Positions 33,526 through 41,341 of a DNA stretch of 43,925 bases are shown piece after piece (positions within the stretch are counted from its first letter, which is position 1; each line of letters opens with the position of its first letter). Origin of the DNA: 66-474 sp035688305 (lineage in GTDB: Bacteria > Pseudomonadota > Gammaproteobacteria > Xanthomonadales > Rhodanobacteraceae); contig DASSNC010000034.1 in the NCBI GenBank assembly GCA_035688305.1, forward strand, positions 1-43,925. The letters are read 5' to 3'. Made by a program: the position numbers and the translations under genes. Under the pieces are notes generated by a model. That model searched no databases. It was not told the origin of the DNA and worked only from the letters and a program-made list of their open reading frames with translations.

Positions 33526-34397
33526 GCGACGCCACCGGCCGCGGCAACCGCCTGCGGCGGGACCGGCAGCGGGCTGCCGGCCAACACCCGCGTGAAGAAA
33601 TCCGCCGAGTGGGCGATCACCTTGGCACGCTCGCCATCCACGGTGACCATGTGGTAACTGTCGTTGAGCAGGATGGTCTCGGTGGGACCGGCGACGCGGC
33701 GTTCGATCAGACGGGCATTGCGCACGCTGGCGATGTCGTCGTCCGCGGCATGCATGATCAAGCTCGGTGCACGCACCTCATGCAAGCGCGGGCGCACGTG
33801 CCAGACCAGCTTGTGGAACTCCGCCAGCGACGGCCACGGGTTGCCCGGCAGCCCGGCGGCTTCGCTCTGGCCATCCAGCATCGCACCAGCGATGCGCGCG
33901 CGCACACGCTCGTCCTTGATGCCGTAGGGAAAGCTCTCCATGAAGCGGCGCTGCTTGAACAGGCCCATGCCGCAAACCATCGGCAGCAGGAACGACAACC
34001 TTGCCAGCCGCGGTATCGTCCAGCCGTCATAGAAGAAGGTGCTGCCGTACAAACCCAGTCCGTCGACCCAGTCCGGCTGTTCGATCGCAAGGTTCAAGGC
34101 CAGCACGGAACCCATCGACAAGCCCGCCACGAACATGTGATCGACTTCGCCGCGCAAGCGCGCGGCGCCTGCGCACACGCTCGCCGCCCAATCGCGCCAG
34201 CCGGTCCGCAACAGGTCCGCTTCGCTGCCGCAATGGCCGGCCAATTGCATGCCGTACACCGTGAACCCCGCGCGATGAAGGCCCTTGCCGACGAAGTGCA
34301 TTTCCGCCGGCGTGCCGGTGAGGCCGTGGATCAGCAACACCCCGGCGCGTCCGCCGCGCAACAGGAAGTCGGCCTGCTTGATCATCGATTGCGTCAT
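33522..34397 (-). CDS. alpha/beta hydrolase, Est30/monoacylglycerol lipase-like
   Basis: Serine hydrolase of 291 aa without a signal peptide. LLIHGLTGTPAEM (21-33) is the oxyanion segment, typical of Est30-type carboxylesterases. The nucleophile is Ser94 in AGLSMGS, the acid lies in MHAADDDIAS and the His in NDSYHMVTVDG. Inside this operon it could act as a thioesterase releasing the acyl product from the ACP, or as an editing or deacylating enzyme. ATG 34397 was chosen because the conserved core begins a few residues later and the upstream extension is antisense to other coding sequence. It lies 11 nt downstream of the second 4-TM gene. Confidence 0.88.
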   Translation of the reverse strand: MTQSMIKQADFLLRGGRAGVLLIHGLTGTPAEMHFVGKGLHRAGFTVYGMQLAGHCGSEADLLRTGWRDWAASVCAGAARLRGEVDHMFVAGLSMGSVLALNLAIEQPDWVDGLGLYGSTFFYDGWTIPRLARLSFLLPMVCGMGLFKQRRFMESFPYGIKDERVRARIAGAMLDGQSEAAGLPGNPWPSLAEFHKLVWHVRPRLHEVRAPSLIMHAADDDIASVRNARLIERRVAGPTETILLNDSYHMVTVDGERAKVIAHSADFFTRVLAGSPLPVPPQAVAAAGGVA

Positions 34398-34408
34398 GTC
34401 CGTTCCAC

Positions 34409-34783
34409 TCAACCCAGTTGCTGTCCGGTCACCAGGACCACGCCGACGACGATCGTGCCGATCCCGATCCAGCGCCGCACCGAAATGCGTTCGCCAAGGA
34501 TGTAGCGACTCGCCAGCACCACGCCGGCGTAGCCCAGCGCGGTGAACGGAAAGGCGACGCTGAGGCGGGTGCGCGACAGCGCCGCAAACCACAACACGAA
34601 TTCCAGCGCGTACACGCCGATGCCCACTGCGATCCACGGCGAGTGCAGCACCTTGTGCGCCAGCGACGAGGCTCGCGGCCCGTCGCCAGTGTGCCCCACG
34701 CCAAGCTTGAAACATACCTGCCCGGTCACGTCGCAGGTGACCGAACCGAGCAGCAACAGCAGGATGACAACGCTGGACGTCAT
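34409..34783 (-). CDS. 4-TM EamA/SMR-superfamily membrane protein, ArnE/ArnF-like (subunit 2)
   Basis: Membrane protein of 124 aa with four TM segments. Helix 1 has CDVTGQVCFKLGV (the same GQ-x-x-x-K pattern as the partner at 31949-32392), and the end has LSVAFPFTALGYAGVVLASR followed by LGERISVRRWIGIGTIVVG. The last block, LGE-R-I-S-x-R-x-W-I-G, is the classic closing motif of EamA and ArnE-type proteins. Two unequal subunits of this size in one operon recall ArnE-ArnF, the flippase for undecaprenyl-phosphate-aminoarabinose. ATG 34783 overlaps the stop of the arginase-fold gene by 4 nt. Confidence 0.85.
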   Translation of the reverse strand: MTSSVVILLLLLGSVTCDVTGQVCFKLGVGHTGDGPRASSLAHKVLHSPWIAVGIGVYALEFVLWFAALSRTRLSVAFPFTALGYAGVVLASRYILGERISVRRWIGIGTIVVGVVLVTGQQLG

Positions 34784-35733
34784 GTTGAACCTTGGCAGGC
34801 GTCGAACAGTGTTCGCGCCAATTGTCGATCGGTTTGCATGTTTTCGGCGATGCCTTGGCGGCCAGCCGCCGCGCGCGCCGGCTGGTCGCGCCATGCTTCG
34901 AGCCGCTTCAACCAGTTGCGATGACGTGGCGGGGTGTATTCGCCGCAAACATCCGCCCCGAGGATCCGCTTGCAGGCACCGACGGCGCGCAGCATGGCTT
35001 CCAGGGCCTGCAAGGGCATCTGCCCCTGGTCCCAATTGGTCACGGCCTCGTGCTCCGGCAGCACGTCCTTGTCGATGGTGATCCAGACTGCTGGCGTGGG
35101 AATCGCGTCCAGCACGAGGGCGACAGCATCCTCCAGTTGCCTTTCAGCAAGGTTTCGCCAGTGGATCCAGCCGCCACTCCACGCGTGGCCCGGGCCATCG
35201 GCGATGCGGCGGCGCAAGCGCGAGGGCGCGTGCTGCCAGGGGAACAGCACCAGCTTGCCGCTGTCCAGCGCGCGCCAGTTGCCGCCCTTGCGCCCGGGGT
35301 TCACCAGGTCGTCGCTGCACGGACCCACCGTCACCACGCGCTGCACGCTCGGCAACGCCAACACCCGGTTCACCCACGACCCGCAGTGCCAACGCGGCGC
35401 CAGGCGCACCCAGTCCGGATGGTTGTCGAAATGCAAGACGGTGAACGGCTCGTGCACGCGTTCGATCAGCAACGCGGCGAGGTGGTGAAAGTCGCCCGAG
35501 CCGAGGAAGGTGAGCGTCGGATGCGGGTCGCCCGCGGCGGCAAGCCGCTGGCGCGCCGCCGCGATGTGCTTGCGCCGGCTCCACAGCCGCAGCGCCGGGC
35601 CGAGGCCATCCAGATCCACACGCGTGATCGAAGCCCACGCCGCGACACTCGCCAATGCCGGCGCATCGACGCTGCCGTCGGCGTCAAGCAAGCGCAGGTG
35701 CAGCGGCATTCGGGAAGGCGAATCAATGGTCAT
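34780..35733 (-). CDS. arginase/deacetylase-fold metal hydrolase (UPF0489-like)
   Basis: Predicted binuclear metallohydrolase of 317 aa. The ligand set of the ureohydrolase fold can be traced: GSGDFHH (78-84) in place of GGDHS, D103-x-H105-x-D107 in LHFDNHPDW, and D221-x-D223 in TIDKDVL. The remaining sequence, including GADVCGEYTPPRHRN near the C-terminus, fits the UPF0489 branch rather than true arginase or agmatinase. It probably hydrolyses a C-N bond (guanidino, amide or acetyl-amine group) in the precursor or head group of the product. It lies 38 nt after the desaturase stop. ATG 35709 is an alternative start. Confidence 0.8.
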   Translation of the reverse strand: MTIDSPSRMPLHLRLLDADGSVDAPALASVAAWASITRVDLDGLGPALRLWSRRKHIAAARQRLAAAGDPHPTLTFLGSGDFHHLAALLIERVHEPFTVLHFDNHPDWVRLAPRWHCGSWVNRVLALPSVQRVVTVGPCSDDLVNPGRKGGNWRALDSGKLVLFPWQHAPSRLRRRIADGPGHAWSGGWIHWRNLAERQLEDAVALVLDAIPTPAVWITIDKDVLPEHEAVTNWDQGQMPLQALEAMLRAVGACKRILGADVCGEYTPPRHRNWLKRLEAWRDQPARAAAGRQGIAENMQTDRQLARTLFDACQGST

Positions 35734-35771
35734 GCAAGGGGAAACCTGGAAAGCGCAGGCGTGGGATCGGA

Positions 35772-36707
35772 TCAGCCGGCCGCAACGGCATGTTCGCCAT
35801 TACCCGCGCCCGGTGGCGCGGCTTTGCCGGCCGCCGCCACCAGCGTGTGCGCAGGCGGGCGCCGGTCCATGAAGCCCAATGCATGGCACCAGTTCATCAC
35901 ATGCACGCCCTTGGCACGCTGTTCGGCAGCGATCGACCGCTGGAACGCAACCATTTTGGTCCAGTGCAGCTTGGGGCGGTAGTGATGTTCGGCGTGGTAA
36001 CCGTTGTACAACCAGATCCAGTTGTACAGCTTGTTGTAGGTGGACACCCCCCACGCAATCGGCTGGTCGGGATCGCCCTTCAGGTGTTCGTAATAGCCGT
36101 TCAACGATGACAACGACTGGCCGAGGTAATAGAACGGCACCAGGCACAGGAACGCGCGCCAGTCATAGATCAGGCACACGAGGTACACGGAGAGAAACGT
36201 CACCATCTCGATGCGGACCCAACGCGCGCGCTGCGGATGCTTTTCCTTCAGGCGCGTGTAGCACTCGCCGATGTCGTCGCGGAAGAACGACAGGAAGGTG
36301 TAGCTCCACACGTTCTCGGGCCGGCCGCCCTTGCCGTGGCGATAGATGGAAATCGGATCGATCGTACTGCCGTTGGCGCCGATGCGGTCCATGTTGCCGA
36401 CGTGATGGCGCAAGTGCACGCTGCGATACCACTCCTGGCTGAAACCATCCGTCAGCGAAAACAGGAAGCTGTACGCGCGATTCAGCCACTCCCATTTGAA
36501 GTAGGGGTTGTGGATGAAGCTGTGGCTGGTCGAATTGATCGACCACGAGATGCTGATCGAGTAGAGGCACGCACACGGCAGCCACAACCACCACGGCGTT
36601 TGGTGGAAGCCGAAGAACAGCCAGCCGAGGAATGCGGCATGGCCCAGCACCAGCAGCGCCGGGATCGCATCCCACGCGGTTTCGGCGAAGAAGCGACGGC
36701 TTGGCAT
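35772..36707 (-). CDS. membrane fatty acid desaturase / hydroxylase
   Basis: Integral-membrane di-iron enzyme of 311 aa. The three histidine boxes are present: HSFIH at 62-66, HLRHH at 98-102 and HAEHH at 238-242, separated by hydrophobic segments as in the acyl-lipid desaturase superfamily. It should oxidise a fatty acyl chain or an assembled lipid (desaturation or hydroxylation) using O2 and an electron donor encoded elsewhere. It is the first gene of the minus-strand operon, so the promoter should lie in 36708-36902. ATG 36707 was used; GTG 36725 in the same frame is possible. A small loop-rich C-terminus (about residues 285-311) is Ala/Gly-rich. Confidence 0.9.
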   Translation of the reverse strand: MPSRRFFAETAWDAIPALLVLGHAAFLGWLFFGFHQTPWWLWLPCACLYSISISWSINSTSHSFIHNPYFKWEWLNRAYSFLFSLTDGFSQEWYRSVHLRHHVGNMDRIGANGSTIDPISIYRHGKGGRPENVWSYTFLSFFRDDIGECYTRLKEKHPQRARWVRIEMVTFLSVYLVCLIYDWRAFLCLVPFYYLGQSLSSLNGYYEHLKGDPDQPIAWGVSTYNKLYNWIWLYNGYHAEHHYRPKLHWTKMVAFQRSIAAEQRAKGVHVMNWCHALGFMDRRPPAHTLVAAAGKAAPPGAGNGEHAVAAG

Positions 36708-36902
36708 GGCGGGCGAGGCACTCACGGGCGAAACACCTGTTGCGCGCCGCGGTTGTTGCAGCGCCCATGGTTGACATTGTGCGACATTGACTGCAAAGCA
36801 TACAAAAAGTGACCGCGTGCATGATGCAGCGCCCAGCTTTCGTTTTGCTTTCACGCAATGCCCGCGCTGTTGCCCCGATTCAGCCGCTACACTGCCCCGT
36901 TC
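36708..36902. promoter_or_regulatory. divergent intergenic region between the two halves of the lipid locus
   Basis: This 195-bp gap carries the promoters of both the desaturase operon (-) and the exporter operon (+). It is less GC-rich than its surroundings. The heptamer GACATTG occurs at 36773-36779 and again at 36783-36789, exactly 10 bp apart and in the same orientation, which is the geometry of a direct-repeat operator or LytTR-type site. TTGACA (36771-36776) is a fair -35 candidate, but I could not place a convincing -10 at proper spacing. Confidence 0.45.
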
Positions 36903-38348
36903 ATGCGAGCGCCCGAATCCCGCCGTAGATCCTTGCCGCGCGTCTTGCTCGCCGCGGGGCTGGCGCTCTTGCTCGGCGCCTGCGTCAGCGTGCAAGTGCC
37001 GCCATTGCCCACGGGTGACCTGCCCGCGCAGTGGCACAACTCGCCCAAACTGGGTGCGCGTCCCGACCTCACCGGCTGGTGGCACAACTTCCACGATCCG
37101 AATCTGGATGCATTGGTCGAACGCGCCCTGCATGACAACCCCGGCGTCGCCGAGGCCGCCTGGAAGCTGCGCGCGGCGCGCGCGCTGGAACATGCCTCTA
37201 CGGCAACCTTCAAGCCACAGGCCAACTTCGGGACCCTGGAACAGCCGAACCCCGAAAATACCGCGAGCTACTTCCAGGCCGGATTCGATGCGACCTGGGA
37301 GTTCGGCCTGTTCGGCCGCGGCGGCGCCAACGCGCATATCGCCAACGCCAATACCGGCGCTGCGGCGGCGGAGCTGCAGTCGGCGCGGGTGTCGCTGGTC
37401 GCCGAAGTGGTGCGCGAATACCTGCAACTGCGCGCGGCGCAACGCGATCAGGCGCTGCTGCGGAACGCGGCGCAAACCGCGCAGCAAACCGTGCAGTTGC
37501 TGCGCGTGCGCGAGCGCCTGCAACTGGCATCACGCCTCGACGTCGCGCAAGCGCGCGCCGCCGCGGCCGCAGCCGACGCACGTCTTGCCGGGACCGGCGC
37601 GGACATTTCAAGGCACGCCCAGACATTGGCCTTGCTGCTAGGCAAAAGCGAACCGGATCCCGCGTGGCTCGACCCGAGGCCGCTGCCGCAACTCCACGCC
37701 GGCGATGTCGTTTCGCTACCTGCGGATTTGCTGCGCACCCGCCCGGAAATCCGCCACGCGCAAGCGCAGGTACTGAAAGCGGCGGGGGCCCTGGGTATCG
37801 CCAAGGCCGACCTGTACCCACGGCTCGCGCTGGGAAGTTCCCTCACGTTTTCGGCACTGGTGAAGGGACAAACCGAGCTCGGCGACGTCAACAACACGTT
37901 CGCGATCGGCCCCATCATTGATATCCCGTTGTTCGACTGGGGCCAGCGGCACGCGGTCCGCGACGCGCGCGCCGACCAGTTGCAGGCCGCCGTGCTCGCC
38001 TATCGGCAAGCGGTCTTGCAGGGCGCGGCAGAAGTCGAAACCGGCCTCGCGGACTTGCACGCAGCCGGGCAACGCCTGCGCGCCGCGGACGCCGCGGTGG
38101 CGGCGACGCAGCAAGGCGTCCACTTCAACGAAACACTGCAATCCCTCGGGCAGGCGGATGCCCTCGACGGCGGGCGGGCCACGGCCGCGAACATCGACTC
38201 CGAAGTCACGCGCGACCAGGCACGGCTCGCGTATGGACTTGCGTACGTGGCCTTGTACAAGGCGCTGGGCGGGGCGCCGCTGCCACCCGCCGAGGATGCA
38301 GGTGCTGCTGCAGCCGGCAAATCCGCGGGCCAGGCCACGCAACCGTGA
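36903..38348 (+). CDS. outer-membrane efflux factor, NodT/TolC family lipoprotein
   Basis: Outer-membrane channel of 481 aa, a trimeric TolC-fold factor anchored by a lipid. The signal peptide ends in lipobox LGAC (Cys near residue 27). Two homologous halves each contain long coiled-coil-forming helices (ALERAL- and DLLRTRPEIRHAQAQV-type segments). The DLLRTRPEIR motif and the GQRHAVRDARAD stretch are standard for NodT. It is the first of four coupled genes that together make a complete exporter. ATG 36903 is preferred to ATG 36858 because the signal peptide follows within a few residues. Confidence 0.93.
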   Translation: MRAPESRRRSLPRVLLAAGLALLLGACVSVQVPPLPTGDLPAQWHNSPKLGARPDLTGWWHNFHDPNLDALVERALHDNPGVAEAAWKLRAARALEHASTATFKPQANFGTLEQPNPENTASYFQAGFDATWEFGLFGRGGANAHIANANTGAAAAELQSARVSLVAEVVREYLQLRAAQRDQALLRNAAQTAQQTVQLLRVRERLQLASRLDVAQARAAAAAADARLAGTGADISRHAQTLALLLGKSEPDPAWLDPRPLPQLHAGDVVSLPADLLRTRPEIRHAQAQVLKAAGALGIAKADLYPRLALGSSLTFSALVKGQTELGDVNNTFAIGPIIDIPLFDWGQRHAVRDARADQLQAAVLAYRQAVLQGAAEVETGLADLHAAGQRLRAADAAVAATQQGVHFNETLQSLGQADALDGGRATAANIDSEVTRDQARLAYGLAYVALYKALGGAPLPPAEDAGAAAAGKSAGQATQP

Positions 38349-39472
38349 TCGCACTGGCGCGCAAGACCCTGCTGCACGAATGGCGCCGCTTCCTGCCGGC
38401 GATGCTGGCCGTGGCATTCTCGGGGCTGTTGTTGCTCATGCAGGCGGCGCTGGTGTTCGGCATCTTCGGTGCCACCGCGGTGTACATCACCGCCTCCAAC
38501 GCACGCGTGTGGGTCGGTTATCCCGGCACGCAAAGCATCGAACTCGGCCGCCCGATCGGACCGCAGGCGCGTACCGCCTTGCTGATGGATCCGGATGTCG
38601 CGCGGGTCGAGCCGTTTGCCTGGGTAGGCGCCGACTGGCGCGGACCGCCCGGCACCGGTGGCGTGTCGGTATTCGTATCCGGAATCGCGACGCAGCCCGA
38701 CGGCATGATTTTCTCCGACGTGCTGGACGCCCGCCAGCGGGCCTTGTTGCGGGAGCCCTTTGCGGTGATCGTCGATCGCGCCGACTTGTCGAAACTGGGC
38801 GTGCCGGTGGGCGGGCAGGCGCTGATCAACGGTGACCTGGTGCGTATCGTCGGCACCGCCAGCGGCATCCGCGCATTGGGCGGCGTGAACGTGATCGCGT
38901 CACTGGATACCGCACGCCAGCTCAGCATCGATGGCGGCGATGGTGCAGACGTTGCCTATTATGTGGCGCAATTGAAGCCCGGCGCCGACGCCGCGCAAGT
39001 GGCTGCGCGCATCAACGCGCGGGCGCGCGGGTATGCGGCGTGGACCGCGTCGAGCTTCGCGCGCCGCGCCGTCTTGTACTGGATGTTCCAGACCGGCGCC
39101 GGCCTCGGGGTGATCTTCCTCGCGGTGGTGGTATTCATCGTCGGCGCGATCATCACCAGTCAAACCCTGATGGGCGCGATTGCCGGTTCGGTGCGCGAAT
39201 ACGCGACCCTGCACGCCCTGGGCGTCGGCCTCGGCCCCTTGCGCCGGGTGGTGCTGGAACAAGCCGCGTGGATCGGAGTAAGCGGCCTGATCGCAGGCGG
39301 CCTGCTCAGCCTCGGCTTGATGTTGTTCGCGAAGCTCGAAGAGGTTCCGGTGGCCATGAACCTGGCGGCATGGATCGCGTGCGCGCTGCTGGTGATGGCG
39401 ATTGCCCTGGTTTCGGGTATCGCCGCCGTGCGTGTGCTTCGGCGCGCCGACCCGGCGTTGTTGCTCCGATGA
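38345..39472 (+). CDS. ABC transporter permease, FtsX/MacB/DevC-like
   Basis: Membrane permease of 375 aa with one N-terminal TM helix (about 17-40), a periplasmic domain of about 200 residues and three C-terminal TM helices, the type VII (MacB/LolC/DevC) topology. The short size and WRRFLPAMLAVAFSGLLLLMQ opening resemble DevC, which in heterocyst-forming cyanobacteria helps to export glycolipids with DevB and DevA. GTG 38345 overlaps the stop of the NodT gene (GTGA), so translation is coupled. It works with the ATPase and HlyD protein that follow. Confidence 0.92.
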   Translation: MIALARKTLLHEWRRFLPAMLAVAFSGLLLLMQAALVFGIFGATAVYITASNARVWVGYPGTQSIELGRPIGPQARTALLMDPDVARVEPFAWVGADWRGPPGTGGVSVFVSGIATQPDGMIFSDVLDARQRALLREPFAVIVDRADLSKLGVPVGGQALINGDLVRIVGTASGIRALGGVNVIASLDTARQLSIDGGDGADVAYYVAQLKPGADAAQVAARINARARGYAAWTASSFARRAVLYWMFQTGAGLGVIFLAVVVFIVGAIITSQTLMGAIAGSVREYATLHALGVGLGPLRRVVLEQAAWIGVSGLIAGGLLSLGLMLFAKLEEVPVAMNLAAWIACALLVMAIALVSGIAAVRVLRRADPALLLR

Positions 39473-40188
39473 GCGCGCTGGTCGCAAACGATCTGCGCAT
39501 GGGCTACACCAGCGGCAAGCTGCGCACCGAAGTCCTGCGTGGCCTGTCTCTGACCATCGATGCGGGACAGCTGACCTTGATCGCGGGGCCGTCCGGATGC
39601 GGCAAGAGTACCCTGTTGTCGATCCTGTCGGGCTTGCAGCGCCCCGACACCGGCAGCGTGCTGGCACTGGGCGAGGACTTGTGGCGCGGCAACCGCCACG
39701 CGCTCGACGACTTCCGCCTGCAGCACACCGGCTTCGTGTTCCAGGGATTCAACCTGTTTCCCGCGTTGACGGCACTGGAGCAGGTGATGTTGCCGCTGGG
39801 CTACATGGGCGTGGGCGACGCCGCGGCCCGCGCTCGCGCCCACGCAGCACTGGACGAAATCGGGCTCGCCACGCGCGCGCACCTGCTCCCGGCCGAACTG
39901 TCCGGCGGCGAAAAGCAGCGCGTCGCGATCGCGCGCGCGTTGGCCAAGCAGCCGCAACTGCTGTTTGCCGACGAACCCACCAGCGCGCTGGACGCCGCCA
40001 ACGGCCAGATCGTCATCGACACCCTGCATCGGATCGCGCACGATCATGGCACCACCGTGCTGTGTGTCAGCCACGACCCGCGCCTGGTGATGCACGCTGA
40101 CCGCGTGCTGGAAATGGAAGATGGCGTGATATGGAACGACCGGCGCGTGGAACCGCGCGCCCGGCCCCAACCGGAGAGTGCATCGTGA
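39469..40188 (+). CDS. ABC transporter ATP-binding protein (LolD/MacB/DevA-like)
   Basis: Cytosolic ATPase of 239 aa that powers the adjacent permease. The Walker A is GPSGCGKST (about residues 40-48), the Q-loop is VFQGFNLFPALT, the signature is LSGGEKQRVAIARAL, the Walker B is LLFADEPTSALD and the switch His is in VSHDPR. The pattern is that of MacB-, LolD- and DevA-type mechanotransmission ABC systems. ATG 39469 overlaps the permease stop (ATGA), and its own stop overlaps the next gene's GTG (GTGA). Confidence 0.95.
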   Translation: MSALVANDLRMGYTSGKLRTEVLRGLSLTIDAGQLTLIAGPSGCGKSTLLSILSGLQRPDTGSVLALGEDLWRGNRHALDDFRLQHTGFVFQGFNLFPALTALEQVMLPLGYMGVGDAAARARAHAALDEIGLATRAHLLPAELSGGEKQRVAIARALAKQPQLLFADEPTSALDAANGQIVIDTLHRIAHDHGTTVLCVSHDPRLVMHADRVLEMEDGVIWNDRRVEPRARPQPESAS

Positions 40189-41102
40189 AATTGCATCGCT
40201 GTGTCGCGGCCGTGTTGGCCGCATCGGTGTTCGGCCTCGCGGCGTGTTCCAGCGGCCACGGAACCGCAAGCGCCCCAGGCGAAGCATCCCGCTGGCTGGC
40301 GGTCGCGCACGGTCAGGTTGACGTACAGGGTGGCCGGGTGCTGGTGACGGCACTCGCCGACGGCGTGGTCCGGTCGATCGCGGCGCAACCGGGCGATCAC
40401 GTCAAGGACGGCCAGCCGTTGGCCCGGCTCGATTCGCGCGCGGCGAGCATCGCCGCGGCGAGCGCGCAGGCCGACGTGGCGCAGGCGCAGGCACGGTTCG
40501 CGGAAGTACAGGTTGCCTTGCAGCAGGCCGAGCGCCGCGCCCCGCGCGTCGCGGCAGCCGCGAAGGCCGGCGCCGCGAGCGGCGACGCGGCCGCGCAGGC
40601 GCAGGCCGCGATGGCAACCCTGGTGGCAAAGCAAGCCGCCGCGAAGGCCAGTCTGGATGCCACCCGGCAGCAACTGGCGATGGCGAACCTGCACCTCGAC
40701 GAGACCACCCTGCGGGCGACCAGCGCCGGGGTTATCGTGGCCCGCGATATCACGCTTGGACAAGCTGTTTCCGCGCAGTCCGGCAAACCGCTGTTCGAGA
40801 TCCTGCCGGACCGGCCGCGCATCGTGCGCGCGCAGCTGGACGCCGCTGCCGCCGACGCCATCCACCGCGGCATGCGTGCCGAGGTGGTGCGGGATTCAGG
40901 CGACGGCCCGGCCTATCCGGCCACGGTGCTGTGGGTGGGGCAGGTACTGCAGCCAGCCAGTTTGACCAGCGATCCACTGCAGCGGGCCCTGGCCAACGAC
41001 GTGGAATGCGTATTGGCGCTTGAGCCTGCGGCCGGCCCGGCATCCGGATCAAGTGCGCTCAGGATCGGCCAGCGCGTACTGGTGAAATTTCCGAGGAATT
41101 AG
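40185..41102 (+). CDS. HlyD/MFP-family periplasmic adaptor lipoprotein
   Basis: Adaptor of 305 aa that should bridge the inner-membrane ABC unit and the NodT channel. Signal peptide with lipobox LAAC (Cys near 21). Then a lipoyl-type half (GVVRSIAAQPGDHVKDGQPLARLDSR), a long Ala/Gln-rich alpha-helical hairpin, the returning lipoyl half (LRATSAGVIVARDITLGQAV) and a beta-barrel domain. The GTG 40185 start overlaps the ATPase stop; GGAGAG lies 8 nt before it. It completes the tripartite system. A structured repeat element starts at its stop codon. Confidence 0.92.
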   Translation: MKLHRCVAAVLAASVFGLAACSSGHGTASAPGEASRWLAVAHGQVDVQGGRVLVTALADGVVRSIAAQPGDHVKDGQPLARLDSRAASIAAASAQADVAQAQARFAEVQVALQQAERRAPRVAAAAKAGAASGDAAAQAQAAMATLVAKQAAAKASLDATRQQLAMANLHLDETTLRATSAGVIVARDITLGQAVSAQSGKPLFEILPDRPRIVRAQLDAAAADAIHRGMRAEVVRDSGDGPAYPATVLWVGQVLQPASLTSDPLQRALANDVECVLALEPAAGPASGSSALRIGQRVLVKFPRN

Positions 41103-41260
41103 CAGGTTGTTGAAAAAGGGCTGTCCTGCCCTCTGTCAACGCGCCGAGCCCGGCACATGTCCGTGCTCGGCTTCGTCGGATCAAGCACTTGCCGTGCTTG
41201 ATCCGCGGCGGGTCATCCATGACCCGCGCTAGCAGGGTGTTTTTCAACACCCTGTTGGGC
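41101..41260. repeat. structured repeat element (MITE-like) bounded by CAGGKTGTTGAAAAA ends
   Basis: A left end CAGGTTGTTGAAAAA (41103-41117) is repeated inverted at 41240-41254 with one mismatch. Between them are three hairpins: GCCGAGC/GCTCGGC (41143-41149/41165-41171), a perfect 11-bp stem GGATCAAGCAC (41178-41188/41194-41204), and a perfect 9-bp stem GCGGGTCAT (41208-41216/41219-41227). The right end itself folds as CAGGGTGTT/AACACCCTG (41233-41241/41246-41254). No transposase is present. It sits at the stop codon of the adaptor gene and may serve as its terminator. From memory, GTTGTTGAAAAA ends recur in Xanthomonadales intergenic DNA. Confidence 0.75.
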
Positions 41261-41341
41261 GGGAAAGCGTCCCGAAAGGATCCCGGTGGTAGCATCCGCG
41301 GCGTCCTGCGGGTTTCCTGCCCGCACCTGAAGGCTTCTGCC

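Noticed and set aside
34780..35733. True arginase or agmatinase
   Set aside because: The metal-ligand motifs are present in changed form (GSGDFHH, DNHPD, DKD) and the rest of the sequence lacks the arginase substrate-binding blocks.
41219..41341. ATG-initiated N-terminal extension of the MtnX-like phosphatase
   Set aside because: It lies within the repeat element and adds residues unlike the family; conserved sequence starts at GTG 41342.
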